A stretch of 64,000 bases of DNA from Antedon bifida (Eukaryota > Echinodermata > Crinoidea > Comatulida > Antedonidae): assembly GCA_963402885.1 (NCBI GenBank), contig OY727096.1, forward strand, positions 10,645,820 to 10,709,819, read 5' to 3'. Under the pieces are notes generated by a model. The model did no database searches, had not been told where the DNA came from, and worked only from the letters and a program-made list of their open reading frames with translations. Below are positions 24,346 through 36,352 of this stretch, in pieces (within the stretch, counting starts at the first letter, position 1; each line of letters opens with the position of its first letter). Made by a program: the position numbers and the translations under genes.

Positions 24346-27300
24346 TTAGTTGACTTCAGTGTACACATAAGAACATTGAGCCTCTTCTAAGTTGAAACGA
24401 ACTGCATTTGCTTGTTTTGCTTGACTAACTTGGCTGTACAATTCATTCCCATGTGTATCGTTGTCAATTGGTTGACTGTTAGCATCAGAATCTATAATGT
24501 ACAGTAGAATCAAATCGGTAAATACTACTACACAAGTACATAACATACAAACGTTATTTACTTCTTTTTCATGTACAAGTAAACCCATTCATGTCAGAAA
24601 GTTCGAATATCTCAAAACATTACAGAACATTACAAAATGAAACTAACAAACCTTTACTCTGGTTACTGTATCTTTTTTTTGGTGTGTTTATTTTATGAAT
24701 AAAACAGCCAATACCAAAAAAACCTATAATTATAACAGTTACTATAACAGCCGCAGACGACACACAGACAACGATTACTAAACCTGAAGATGTTTTGCGT
24801 TCAACAATATTCGTGACTGACATCGTGTTTGTATGCCTTTGTTTTCCAGCACTTAGTGACCTTGTAGATAGATACGGTGGTTGCAAAGTTGTGTAATTAA
24901 CTGTCGGGACTTGTGTTTGGCCTAAACATAGAATAATTTATATGTGATATTAACCATAATGTCCTTAATAATTCGTCACAAATATCCACATACTCGCCAC
25001 GGACACCTAGATGACAGAATATTCACATAACAGTTATCTCAAACATCATTATTTGTTATATGTATGCTTATAATAGATTGTACTGTAAAAAAGATTTTAG
25101 AAATCATCAGAAATGATTTTTAAAATGGAGAGCAAGAAAGAAAAAAGAGTAGAAAAAATAAGGGATAATGATGGATTTTGTTTTATTCAATAAAATATAT
25201 AAACAAATGCGCATTATCTTATTTTACAAAAGTGATATTTAATTTTAATTTACACCAACATTACAAAAAATAAATAATTGAAAGTTATTATTATTATTGA
25301 ATTATTTAAATGCAAGACTCTAGAGGAAAATATGGAGTAGTAGAACGTATACGATAAAGATAGATAAGGAAATCAGGCATAGAAACGCACTCACCAATGG
25401 ATTCACATATAATGGTATTTACCATACGAGTTGTTAAACATCCGATGTTTTCAACTTCTACAACATTAGAACCTATGCCATCATATGCGTAGATTATAGC
25501 CCATCCAGCATTGATGCCTTGTGCTAGATTTAACTGTATGTAGACAAGGGCTGTACTCTCTTCCCAAATCGAAAGAACATGTAGCATATTATCTCTGAAT
25601 TGTTTATATTCATCAATACTATTTATGACCGTTACATTTCCGCCAATGTGTTCACATTCTTGTTTGGTATCATTGCAATATCGTTCTTTCTTGTCCATTT
25701 CCATAAATGCATAGCAGTTTGGGTTTTTGTATGTAACGCTTTCCTCTGCAAAACAACCATTTTGCTCTTATATAAATATAATGTGTTTATTAGTATTTTT
25801 ACTTTAACAAATTACTTAATAATATTAATAATATTAGTGTTATTTTACTTACTATTTCATTGATAAATTTAATATTGTTAATCTGTTTTTATGTAGTGTA
25901 ACCAGGGAAGAGTTAAATTACTCTTCCCTGTTGTAACTATTTACAGTTTTCCTTGGTGAAACTTTCTGATACTGATGGTATTGAAAATTATCTAAATACG
26001 ATTGAACGAATTGCTAACACCTATAAGTGGCGATAAGGACACTGGGTAGTAAAATTGATACCACATTTGACATGCAAAGCAAGAGCAGCTTATGCATCAC
26101 TACCAGTGACTGAAAGCAACCCGTGTGACAAAGTGAAGAACACAATTTCAAAAAGTTACGACATAACTGAAAATAGTTAGGAAAATGTTTAGGTAAAAAC
26201 AGAAAGTGAAGTAAGTTATACTGCTCTACTGTGAAAAAAAGGCTTATCTACAAAATGCTACTTTTAAGTAATACCAGGGAAGAGTAATTAACGCGTTTTT
26301 GTTTATCATTAAAAAAGTTCAAGTAGTCTTTTATTTTCAAATAAAATATGTTTTAGAAGTACACTAATACAAAATATCTCACATAATTTTCAATATTCAT
26401 TTTTATTATTTTGTTTGTTTTTTATCAAAATTTACAAATATATATTAATTAGTAACTTTAGTTGAAATAATTTTAAAATGTAATTTATATCAGATAATTT
26501 GCTTAATAAGTAGCTTTTCTGCTGAAAGCATACATTTTCCTCATTATGTATTCATTATACTGCTGCCTGATTGTTCAATGTCTGTTTGGCTATGGGAAGT
26601 GAAGCGAACAATTGTTGTAATTCTATGGGTGATTTTTTTTCTCTTTACGTTTATTTCATATTACAATCATTAAATTTTAAACTTTAAAATTTAAAGTGTA
26701 AGAATATATCAGAACCATAACATATTATACAGATATTAGATTTGACATCCCCGAGGGAATGATATTTTGCTCGAGGGTCGAGCGCCTCAACTGGCGCTTC
26801 GGGAAATATAATTCTCGAGAGCAAAATATCCCGATGGGATGTCACATCTTATAATTTAACGATATAAAAGGCGATATCTGTTATATAGCCAACAACAAGT
26901 AGAATATCTGCTCGGTCGAGTAGCTAGGCCTCATTTATGTAAATAAGCCTAGTTGGCGTTTCGTTCACCTTACCTTGCGAGAATATAATTATACAGATAA
27001 CTACTAATCAATGATTTCTTGACTATAAAATATTCACTTAGGCCTAGGTCTTGTAAGAAGATTCTTGGAAGAATTTCCATCAATAATGATAATATTATTA
27101 TTAGGTAGGCCAAATAAATAATGATGATTCGTCTTCTTCGTGCCGAATCACCGGATGTTCAGCCCGTCGCGTGTACTAGGTTACTACTGTGAGTATTGAC
27201 CAATCACAGTCATTAGTTGCAAATATAGAGGACAAAACACGCAAATTACACAGTCAATATCAAACTCCTCGAGAATGTACTAGACTGTATATGTTTAATG

Positions 27301-30300
27301 ACAGGGAGACGATAATAACGCGACATTTACTCAGTCAATATCATCGTACTCGAGGACATATACTATATACGATCCTCGCACGTATTTACATAGGCTATGT
27401 AATATAATAATATATACTATTTTCTCTTTCTTTAATATATATATATTATATATATATAAATCCAAAGGCAAATTACTGAAAAAATGACAATGCTGTGGGT
27501 ATCAGTGGCTGGATCTCAATGGAGATACAAAAAAAAAGCGAAAAGCTAAATCAAAACGATAAAGTAAACAGCCAGAAAAGTTAGCAGAGCTTTCGGGCAA
27601 CACTAGCCCTTCATCAGTGCAAGTGAGCGAATTTGGATAAAGTCATAGCATATGAGTTGGCAAGTGCTGCCTGGGTGGACAGGAATAAAAGAAATATAAC
27701 AATAGAAACAGCGTGTTGAATAGTGGGTGGAGACTGAATAAGAGTAGAAAACAAAGAAGGTAGCTTGGTAGAGATATAAACAATTTTGGAATGGAAAGGC
27801 TAGCCCTTCATCAGTGCAAGTGAAGGAATTTGGATAACGTCAAAGGATAAGAGCTGGAAAGTGCTGCCTGGGTATGCAGTTGTCCTAACCATTAGACCAC
27901 TGGGGCTTTTATGATATTGTTCAAACTCGTTTTTTTAATTAATTAATAAACACAACAGGCAAAGAACATTAATTTCAAACCGCCCGGTGATACACTGAAA
28001 TTTTTTTTAAATAATTAATTTGAAACGATAAAGATGAGGAAATCTGTGAGAATGAGAAAAAGTCGCCCCAACCGAGACTCGAACTCGGACCGTCTGCTTG
28101 ATATGCAGTTGTCCTAACCATTAGACCACTGGGGCTTTCATAGTATTGTTCAAATTCGATTGGATAGCGACTCTTTAACATTCTCGGCGTGGTACGGCGG
28201 AACAGCACTAGTCCTCAATTGTACGCACGCGCACCCAAGATCAAATTGATACACCCTCATCTATTCAGTATTTTTATTCACGAAGCGGGATCTCCGAAGA
28301 GATACTTTTATATATAAAAACACAACAGGCAAAGAACATTAATTTCAAACCGCCCGGTGATACACTGACATTTTTTTAAATTAATTAATTTGAAACGATA
28401 AAGATGAGGAAATCTGTGAGAATGAGAAAAAGTCGCCCCAACCGAGACTCGAACTCGGACCGTCTGCTTGATATGCAGTTGTCCTAACCATTAGACCACT
28501 GGGGCTTTTATGGTATTGGTCAAACTCGATTGGATAGCGACTCTTTAACATTCTCGGCGTGGTACGGTGGAACAGCACTAGTCCTCAATTGTACGCACGC
28601 GCACCAGAGATCAAATTGATACACCCTCATCTATTCAGTATTTTTATTCACGAAGCGGGATCTCCGAAGAGATACTTTTATATATATAAACACAACAGGC
28701 AAAGAACATTAATTTCAAACCGCCCGGTGATACACTGAATTTTTTTTTAAATAATTAATTTGAAACGATAAAGATGAGGAAATCTGTGAGAATGAGAAAA
28801 AGTCGCCCCAACCGAGACTCGAACGCGGACCGTCTGCTTGATATGCAGTTGTCCTAACCATTAGACCACTTGGGCTTTCATAGTATTGTTCAAATTCGAT
28901 TGGATAACGACTCTTTAACATTCTCGGCGTGGTACGGCGGAACAGCACTAGTCCTCAATTGTACGCACGCGCACCCTAGATCACATTGATACACCCTCAT
29001 CTATTCAGTATTTTTATTCACGAAGCGGGATCTCCGAAGAGATACTTTTATATATAAAAACACAACAGGCAAAGAACATTAATTCCAAACCGCCCGGTGA
29101 TACACTGACATTTTTTTTTATTAATTAATTTGAAACGATAAAGATGAGGAAATCTGTGAGAATGAGAAAAAGTCGCCCCAACCGAGACTCGAACTCGGAC
29201 TGTCTGCTTGATATGCAGTTTTCCTAACCGCTGGGGCTTTTATGGTATTGGTCAAACTCGATTGGATAGCGACTCTTTAACATTCTCGGCGTGGTACGGT
29301 GGAACAGCACTAGTCCTCAATTGTACGCACGCGCACCAGAGATCAAATTGATACACCCTCATCTATTCAGTATTTTTATTCACGAAGCGGGATCTCCGAA
29401 GAGATACTTATATATATATAAACACAACAGGCCAAGAACATTAATTCCAAGCCGCCCGGTGATACACTGCAATTTTTTTTAATTAATTAATTTGAAACGA
29501 TAAAGATGAGGAAATCTGTGAGAATGAGAAAAAGTCGCCCCAACCAAGACTCGAACTCGGACCGTCTGCTTGATATGCAGTTGTCCTAAAAATTAGACCA
29601 CTGGGGCTTTCATGGTATTGTTCAAACTCGATTGGATAACGACTCTTTAACATTCTCGGCGTGGTACGGCGGAACAGCACTAGACCAGAACAGAATTATT
29701 AGGTAAATTTTGAATTTGGTTAATTTTGCGGATAAAGTCCGTGGAGTCCTGAATGTATATGAAGGGAGATCAGTCACATATGGTCTAAGTAAATCATCCA
29801 CATATTCAGAAATTTTCTCTGTAGCAGTGCCATTGCCCGAAATAATGGGTCTACCAGGATTGCCAGCTTTGTGGATTTTAGGTAGGAAATAAAGTCTACC
29901 TGGAACTGGATTGACCTGTGCCAAATGAGGACCAATCTCAGGATCGATGGAGTGTTTTTTTGACCATCACAGAAACAGATTCATTCTTCATAAAAGTTGA
30001 TGTCCATAGCAACAGTGGCAGAACCTTTGTCAGCGGTTTTAATGATGATATCATTACGCTGACGCAATTTGGCAATGGCCTGCCTCTTTTGTTTTGAGAG
30101 ATTGTCACGTTTATCTGGACTCGGGACGTAGTTTTGTACATCCTCCTCAATAGCCTAAATAAATGTTTCTAAAGCTGGACAACGATTTTTAGGTGGATTC
30201 CAGGAACTTTTTGGTTTAAATTTGTTAGCGTTGCCTTCGTTTTGCGTGGTGCTGCTGTCTGAATAAGCAAAATGTTCACGTAATCGTAATCTTCTGGAGA

Positions 30301-33300
30301 AAGACTCCATATCCAAAGATAGTTGTTGTGCGCCGAAATTTTTTCTCTCCTTCGGAAAGTCGACAATTAATTTCAACAACTGAATCAGAGGTGTTGCTCC
30401 GATTCTTGGTATAAGTCCGTACGAACCTTCTGCAGGGTTTCTTAAAAGCCTGCTGACTTTAATTGTTCATTCTAATAAAACATAGATTAATTATAAATTA
30501 GATTAAAAGAAACATTTGTGTGGATGGAGGTCAAATAAGAATAAGAACTTTAAGGCTGACCCCTATTTCAAACATTATTATACATACATTATTATTATTA
30601 TTATTAAAATTATAAATATGTGATAAAATGGATAATAAAAAAGTAGAAAAAAGTTTTACAAAAAAAATTCATAAATAAATAAACAGAGTAGTATTCGGAT
30701 AGGCCTATGGGATAAAAGCAAATATGCATATGGAAATATGTAAAATCATGGCACATAGGCCTAATAACAATAACAATATTCTAGAACAAAACCGAATAAA
30801 ACGTTGTTTAACTTCGGCGATCTAATGAGAACCGGTATTTCAACGCAGTTTCGCCTCCGTTATCAAACGCAGTATGGCTACACTGAGCATAAACTAGACT
30901 AAACGAAGACTAAATGAATCAGAATGTATATACAGTACCTGATAGTCATTTAGCTAATTTTGAGATGACGCATCTTAGCTTATTATGTGCCCGATTTTGT
31001 TTGAAATAGTATTATGTTGTTGCTCAAACAATCTTCTTTCCAACAGGTTACCAACATTATTGTTTTGATGACGTCAATCACGTCTACAAATTTGATTAAC
31101 TTTTGTCGCGTAATTTTACCTACTGTACATCGTAATTTGAACGTCTTAAAGCTCTTCAGAATTAAAAGTGATAAAAAAATAGAAAATCAGGTGGCACAGA
31201 TGAAATGACAACAGAACTTTAAAAAATGAAACAGATGTTACAATAACATGGCTTGAAGAATAATTTATTATCCTATGACAAAAGGAAGAAGTTCGAAAAA
31301 GATATAAACAAGGCCTAATCATTAAGATTCCTAGGAAATTTGAGAAGAATAGCATTGAATTCTGTACCGAGTCAAGTGTTTGGTAGGATCATCATAGATA
31401 TAATTTACAAGGAAATGAACAGGAAACTCGGAGATGAACCAGCCGGATTCAGAAAAGCAGGAAAGAGTAAAATTTCACTCTTCTATGGAAAGCCAAACCC
31501 ACCAAAAATACATAATACATACCATCCAGCAATAATTCATTCGTACAAAATTCACACCATCCAATCGTATTCAATGCAGTTCAATAAAAACTTAAATAAT
31601 TCACCTAAATCTACACCACCTACAGACCTGGAAAATCAATGAACATGATAACTAAAATCTTGATACATTTTTATTCAAGTGTCTACGACGGATTCTTAAA
31701 ATAAGATGGCAATATGTTCACTCGAATATATAATTATCCTAACGAAAATCTAATACATTTAAAAACAACAAAATGAAAAGAATAAGCGAAGAGACCAAAA
31801 TCAAAAGATGAAAATGGATTGCCATGAGACTAAAAAACAATAGTCAGTGTTAGCAAGTATGACATGAATACCAGAAAGATGAAGGACATAGGCCTAGAAC
31901 GAAGCAAAACAAATCGCCGCCGATAGAACCAACTGGAAAATTGACACTACAGCATTATGGGCCACGAGGCCCGAAGAGGTTAGGTAAGCATGTTTTTAAG
32001 CTATTATTATTTCATGCAAATATTGTTTCTACCGGATGTTGTGATGTTGTCTTGGCCATTTGAATAAAACTATAGATCTTTTTAATCGCTTTTGTCAAAT
32101 TAATACGTCAACATTTTGATGACGTCACAAACAACAATTAGAACATAATATCTGGGTCCTGTAATTTCACTTATGTTTCACTGTATATTGTATAATGCAG
32201 AATAATATACACAACTTGCGTTTGAAAATACAAATAGGCATATGGAATTATTAGGATAACATAGGCCTACGCTTACAAATTTTAATTATTAGGATATATC
32301 TTATCCTAATAATAATTAATCCTAATAAGTGCTGACATGAATAGAAATTCAAAATTTAGAATAACACCGAATGTGAAAGTACAATGTATTAATAGCGACA
32401 CTGAAACGAGAATTATTTATTTATTTTGGTACATATAAAAACCATACCAAACAGCAGCACTGTTTTAATTACTCATTAAAACTATAATTCCATCTTTTGA
32501 TTTTGAAAACATCATAATGAAACTAACCAAATAGATACGTTCGCAGTCTTCGATGATCAAGTCTATCTAATATCAACAAGATATGAACTGAACAGTGCTT
32601 TCATCTAATTTATGACAAATACTAATTAATACTAGTTTTTACAATTATTATTTTTATACATATATATAGCCCTTTTCTATAATAATATTTAATTAAAATA
32701 GTATGCCCTATAAACTTCTTTCAACAACTACAACAGCAACATCAACAGTTATTACGCTATTATTATTTCATGCAAATATTGTGTCTACCGGATGTTGTGT
32801 TGGCCATTTGAATAAAATTATAGATTTTTTTAATCGCTTTTGTCAAATTAACACGTCAACATTTTGATGACGTCACAAACAACAATTACAAAATAATATG
32901 TTTGTTTCTGTAATTTCACTTATGTTTTACTGTATATTGTATAATGCAGTATAATATACAAAACTTGCGTTTGAAAATACAAATAGGCATATGGAATTAT
33001 TAGGATAACATACACTTACAAATTTAAACGTGTAAGTGTATGTTATCCTAATAATAATAATAATTAATCCTAATAAGTGCTGACATGAATAGAAATTCCA
33101 AATTTAGAATAACACCGAATGTGAAAGTATAATGTACTTAATAGCGATACTGAAACGAGATTTTTTTTATTTTTTTCGGTATATATAAAAAACATACAAA
33201 ACAGCAGCACTGTTTTTAAATCATTAAAACTATAATTCTATTTTTTTATTTTGAAAACATCATAATGAAACTAACCAAATAGATACGTTCGCAGTTTTCG

Positions 33301-34077
33301 ATGATCAAGTCTATTTAAATTTCAATAAAATATGAACTGAACAGTGCTTTAATATATTTATTATTAATAATTATTTTTATCTTTATGATAATACTAATTA
33401 ATACTAGATTTTACCATTATTATTTTTATACATAATATAGCCCTTTTCTATAATAATATTTAATTAAAATAGTATGCCCTTCTTTCAACAACAGCAACAA
33501 CAACAACAACAACAATAATAATAATTTGTTTCTATTCACAAACACACATTAATATTATATGTTACCTGCATCATATATTGATCCTCTTGGTGATCTGTAT
33601 CTCCATTTACCATTTTCTGGATAAATCATATAGCAATTTGAACCTGAACAATCAAAATCACTAAAGCACCGATACAAAAAAAGGAAAGATAAGATAATTG
33701 ATTCGTTCGTTCATCCGTACATCCATCATTGGTCATTACTATCAATGTCATCGTCGTAAATGTAGCTTAAAACATAACAGAAGTTCCATGATATACTTAT
33801 TATGTTACGGTTACTTATTACAAAAAGAAATCTTTTACAACCAGCAAAAAGATATCAGGAACCCAACAATTAAAAAGTAATTTGGAAAAAGAAGAAATGT
33901 AATAGTTTAAATTTTGAGAAATTAAGGGGAATGGGGGTTAATAATTACTCTTAACTAAATAATAAAGTAGGCGTAAATTGAAAAAAATAACATTTGTACT
34001 TACATGGGACATTGTGTTCCAACTAACGCCATCTGCACCCAAAGAAGAGGTAGGCAAAGATTGGTAAATTGCTGCAT
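24346..34077 (-). CDS. C-type-lectin-like single-pass receptor, five exons
   Basis: Exons, 5' to 3': 34004..34077, 33566..33660, 25395..25745, 24652..24921, 24346..24491; all borders are AG/GT and all phases agree, giving 936 nt and 311 aa. Residues 1-22 form a signal peptide. Residues about 30-173 are a C-type-lectin-like domain: NCYMIYP, NCYAFMEMDKK, CEHIGGNVTVINSIDEYKQF and a final GCLTT...IICE. The Ca-binding EPN/QPD and WND motifs are absent, so sugar binding by the classic mode is unlikely. NVT and NYT are glycosylation sequons. Residues about 220-248 are a membrane helix. The 63-residue tail has YSQV (282-285) and YTEV (307-310), which would suit SH2-domain docking when phosphorylated, although the -2 residues do not fit a strict ITIM. 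The 7.8-kb second intron is packed with mobile DNA. A surface recognition or immune-type receptor is inferred; the ligand is unknown. Confidence 0.85.
25935..26200 (+). mobile_element. gag-like fossil of a Ty3/Gypsy-type element
   Basis: A short, broken capsid-like segment in the lectin gene intron, recognisable by its spacing of aromatic and GK-A-R-A-A-Y-type residues. It is old and fragmentary; no terminal repeats or pol were found nearby. A SCAN-like domain relic is an alternative. Confidence 0.4.
26738..26850. repeat. short inverted repeat, MITE-like
   Basis: GACATCCCCGAGGGAATGAT with ATTTTGCTCGAG on the left pairs imperfectly with CTCGAGAGCAAAATATCCCG and ATGGGATGTC on the right, arms of about 30 bp. 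The loop is GC-rich (CGCCTCAACTGGCGCTTCGG). Confidence 0.6.
27584..27620 (-). ncRNA. hammerhead-ribozyme-like motif in PLE 3' region
   Basis: On the minus strand GCA precedes CTGATGA, then stem II GGGC/GCCC with loop TAGTGTT, then GAAA, then GCTC followed by TGC. GCA and TGC pair as stem I, the predicted cut follows GCTC, and the very short self-complementary AGCT suits stem III formation between two copies. One extra A follows CTGATGA. PLEs are known to carry such minimal hammerheads near their ends. Confidence 0.6.
27873..29690 (-). repeat. tandem array of about 370-bp units with tRNA-like sequence, minus orientation
   Basis: Five tRNA-like segments (28065..28135, 28435..28505, 28805..28875, 29175..29237, 29537..29607) and a truncated one (27873..27906) spaced by about 370 bp. 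Each unit also has the CACCGGGCGGT-type word, ATTAATTAATT and GGAGATCCCGCTTCG, as in the plus array. The tRNA-like part has a GTTCGAGTC B box and a CCGAG/CTCGG T stem in most copies. The fourth copy has an internal deletion. Open frames across these units are repeat translations, not genes. Confidence 0.9.
30466..31329. other. no gene; old repeat debris
   Basis: AT-rich intron sequence of the lectin gene; 30828..30850 resembles 2075..2105. No supported coding block. Confidence 0.4.
31330..31985 (+). mobile_element. decayed LINE with internal deletion
   Basis: About 31361..31460 reads PSQVFGRIIIDIIYKEMNR followed by DEPAGFRKAGKS, the fingers region of non-LTR reverse transcriptases (usual form EQAGFRKGRS). 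After a gap, 31685..31980 gives CLRRILKIRWQYV, then KWIAMRLK, and near the end GPRGPKR/ATRPEEV-like codons, as in the C-terminal part of such elements. The catalytic block is deleted and frames are broken. Intronic to the lectin gene. Confidence 0.65.
32000..33510. repeat. tandem duplication, period about 756 bp
   Basis: 32000..32755 and 32756..about 33510 are alike over their whole length (both start GCTATTATTATTTCATGCAA and pass through AATGAAACTAACCAAATAGA). They differ by scattered substitutions and small indels. Copy 2 contains a 25-bp perfect inverted repeat (32996..33020 and 33031..33055); copy 1 has a shorter hairpin in the same place. It lies just downstream of lectin exon 2, in its intron. 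Confidence 0.85.
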
Positions 34078-34302
34078 AATTACTGATTATGTCTACCGTT
34101 TGTTATGTTTATTTCTTTACAAATTAACGACCGTATCATTTACTCCTGTTCGCTTATGAAAAAATATAAGACATTGGCCTATGTTATATTAATAAAAAGT
34201 CGAGGAAATGATATCGAAAAATATCATTAACAATTTTGATTGGTTTACTCAAAAGCTGTTCCTTAATTGGCTGTAAGCTGACATTATGATTAGCTATTTG
34301 TA
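34078..34302. promoter_or_regulatory. region directly upstream of the lectin gene start
   Basis: The promoter of the minus-strand lectin gene should lie here; I see no convincing TATA or initiator. Listed by position only. Confidence 0.2.
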
Positions 34303-34440
34303 TATAAATGATGCTTAATTCTGACATAGGCGAGCACAATGGAAAAACACCGGGACAAATCTCCGCCTTGGATACATACCTCAGATGTACCGCGAAACGT
34401 AGATGTAATAGCATTAGTTCTCACTGTTACCATTTTAATT
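34303..34440 (+). mobile_element. Helitron-like element, fragment E
   Basis: TTAATTCTGACATAGGCGAG, ACAATGGAAAAAC, CGCCTTGGATAC and ATGTACCGCGAAACGTAGAT follow the 5' part of copies A and D. About 138 bp survive. Confidence 0.65.
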
Positions 34441-34619
34441 TTATTGGAGTAGTGCGCCATCCATATTGTGCTGTCCATAATAGAGGATTTTGTAAGGTGT
34501 CAATCAAACTAATTGCAAGAAAAAGGTTTTTTGATGAAATGTCTTCTTTAGACCCTACTGAACACATTTATCAACGTTAGGACATTTTTCGACAACAGGA
34601 GGTAGCCTAATTTTCATAA

Positions 34620-35110
34620 TTAAAAATGTCGGTCATTTTTAATAACGTACTCTGTATCTTGGAAACCGCTAGTCACAGATACTTAATTATGGTGTCAAAA
34701 TCGTTAGAAATATTATGTTTTTATATTCACTTTAATGAAAAAGTTTTTACAAAATTGAATAGAAGTGCTATTATTTATTATTGTTATTATTGCTAACATC
34801 ATTGACCTTTGACCTTGATTTATCATATCTTAGCAACCACTAATCTGAGAGACACACATATGGCTCAAAATGTTTAGAAACTACACATTTATATTTAGTC
34901 TAATGGCATGTTTTTGCAACAAATGGCCGATTCTAACATTATTGACCTTTGAACTTTACACTACTTAAAATCGCATAACTTTGAAAATATTGTACATTGT
35001 CGAATTGTTCAGAACATACATGTTTCTATAGATTCTAATGACACATTTTGTCCAATAATGGCCTACCGGAATGGTTATTAACATTTGAACTATATTTGAA
35101 AAGGATATAA
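34620..35110. repeat. old, diverged tandem units with TTGACCTTTGA words
   Basis: Three to four units of about 120-190 bp, each with a CATTGACCTTTGA-like word, a TCATATCTTAGCAACC or ATCGCATAACTTTG phrase and an ACACATATGG/ACATACATG phrase. They are highly diverged. Similar wording appears near 5060 and 12820..12960. Confidence 0.5.
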
Positions 35111-35714
35111 ACCCGGAATCTTCTTCATGTAGGCATTCATTAGAACATGTGATTTGGCACTACTTGTTTAGACTATGGTGGTAAAGGGCATTTAACAGTT
35201 GTTTTAATTTAGTTACTGAAAATATTCACTTTTTTTTTTAATATTAGACTATGTATACATACAGTATAGGTTTGGATTATTATTAAAGATGTATTGTCCC
35301 CCGAAACATGAAAAATGAAGATCAATAAAATCAAATTTTGAATAGACCATTTTGTAGTTATAATAAAGTTGTTCACTTTCGCCGAAAAAAAATCCGAAAA
35401 AAATTATTAATTTCGCTTAGGAAAAACAAAATAAGTTAATCAATTTTCCCAACTTGTCAGCTCAAAAATTAGGCCGATAGAGCTAACTCATAAATATGCA
35501 TGATATGTCAATGAGCATCGACACAGCTGAGATCTGATCTAACAAACATGGACGATGCACACTTTGTGTACACCAGAGATTGACGCGACTCCCCTGATCG
35601 TATAAAGCTGAGTTGTTAATTTGTCGGTAAATAGGCCTAGACGGTTATTTTAAATATAATAATTATACTGTATATATAACGCAAACTAGACAGACGTTTG
35701 TAATAACAGGAAGG

Positions 35715-36352
35715 TTAAAGACCCCTTCCCTGCAATTTATGACGTTTTTTGGAAAATAATACATATATATCACTTTAAAAACATTAAACCATGTCATTCC
35801 TTGTCTTAAATGTACGTTTTATGGTAAATTATGATAAAAAGTGAGAAACAATGCACTACCTAAGTAGCTCGCGGCGATCGACCTCTCGTGGACGGTCTTA
35901 GGCCTAGCCTAGCTAGGCTTAGTTTTGTAGGCCTAGCTGGTAAACATCGGTAACATACGAACATCGTACGCTAGCTATATACCTAGCTTGACGTTGTATA
36001 GTTGCTGTATTAATTGTCTTTCTATTTTTGCCAGACTCCGTTGATACAAATTGGGGAAAACCCGGTATTTTCGCTGAAAAGTTAGGAGTCTTCCATTTGT
36101 TTTGGCCTCACGATCGATCGAAAAGTGGGCGAATTACAGGTGAAAAACAAAAATATCAATCCGCGCGCAATGCATTTTGGGATTTATAGCGGGCTGCTAT
36201 AATTATTAGAATCGACTTATTTTTCACATTTTTAACCGTTTAAAGACGAAAAAAGTTATCGCAATAGGACCATATAGTATTATTTTTACATTAAATATAG
36301 TTTGTGATCTTAAATTATATCTAAAAAACGTAGGGAAGGGGGCTTTAATTAA
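35715..36352. mobile_element. non-autonomous TTAA-type DNA transposon
   Basis: The left end TTAAAGACCCCTTCCCT and the reverse complement of the right end (TTAAAGCCCCCTTCCCT) match except at one base, each beginning with TTAA. This fits piggyBac- or Kolobok-like elements that duplicate TTAA. The 0.64-kb interior has no coding capacity but has unusual GC-rich patches (GGCCTAGCCTAGCTAGGC near 35902; CGCGCGCAATGCATTTTGGG near 36163). Confidence 0.6.

Larger units (their letters stand above)
27455..30465 (-). mobile_element. partial Penelope-like element with internal tRNA-like array
   Basis: Reading leftwards: a fragment of PLE reverse transcriptase and its N-terminal region (about 30465..29690, matching the plus-strand PLE), then directly the tRNA-like array (29690..27873), then PLE 3' sequence twice: a short piece (about 27872..27790) and a full one (about 27790..27455) that ends in the same terminal repeat as the plus copy. 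It is broken and lacks most of the RT and the endonuclease. It lies in intron 2 of the lectin gene, in the same orientation as that gene. Confidence 0.75.

Noticed and set aside
24346-24588. Strict ITIM in the lectin receptor tail
   Set aside because: Both YxxV motifs lack the usual S/I/V/L at position -2; described as YxxV only.
27975-29680. Repeated open frames (about 65-77 aa) across the tRNA-like array, also at 39105..40063
   Set aside because: Same DNA unit read through a tRNA-like sequence each time; not proteins.
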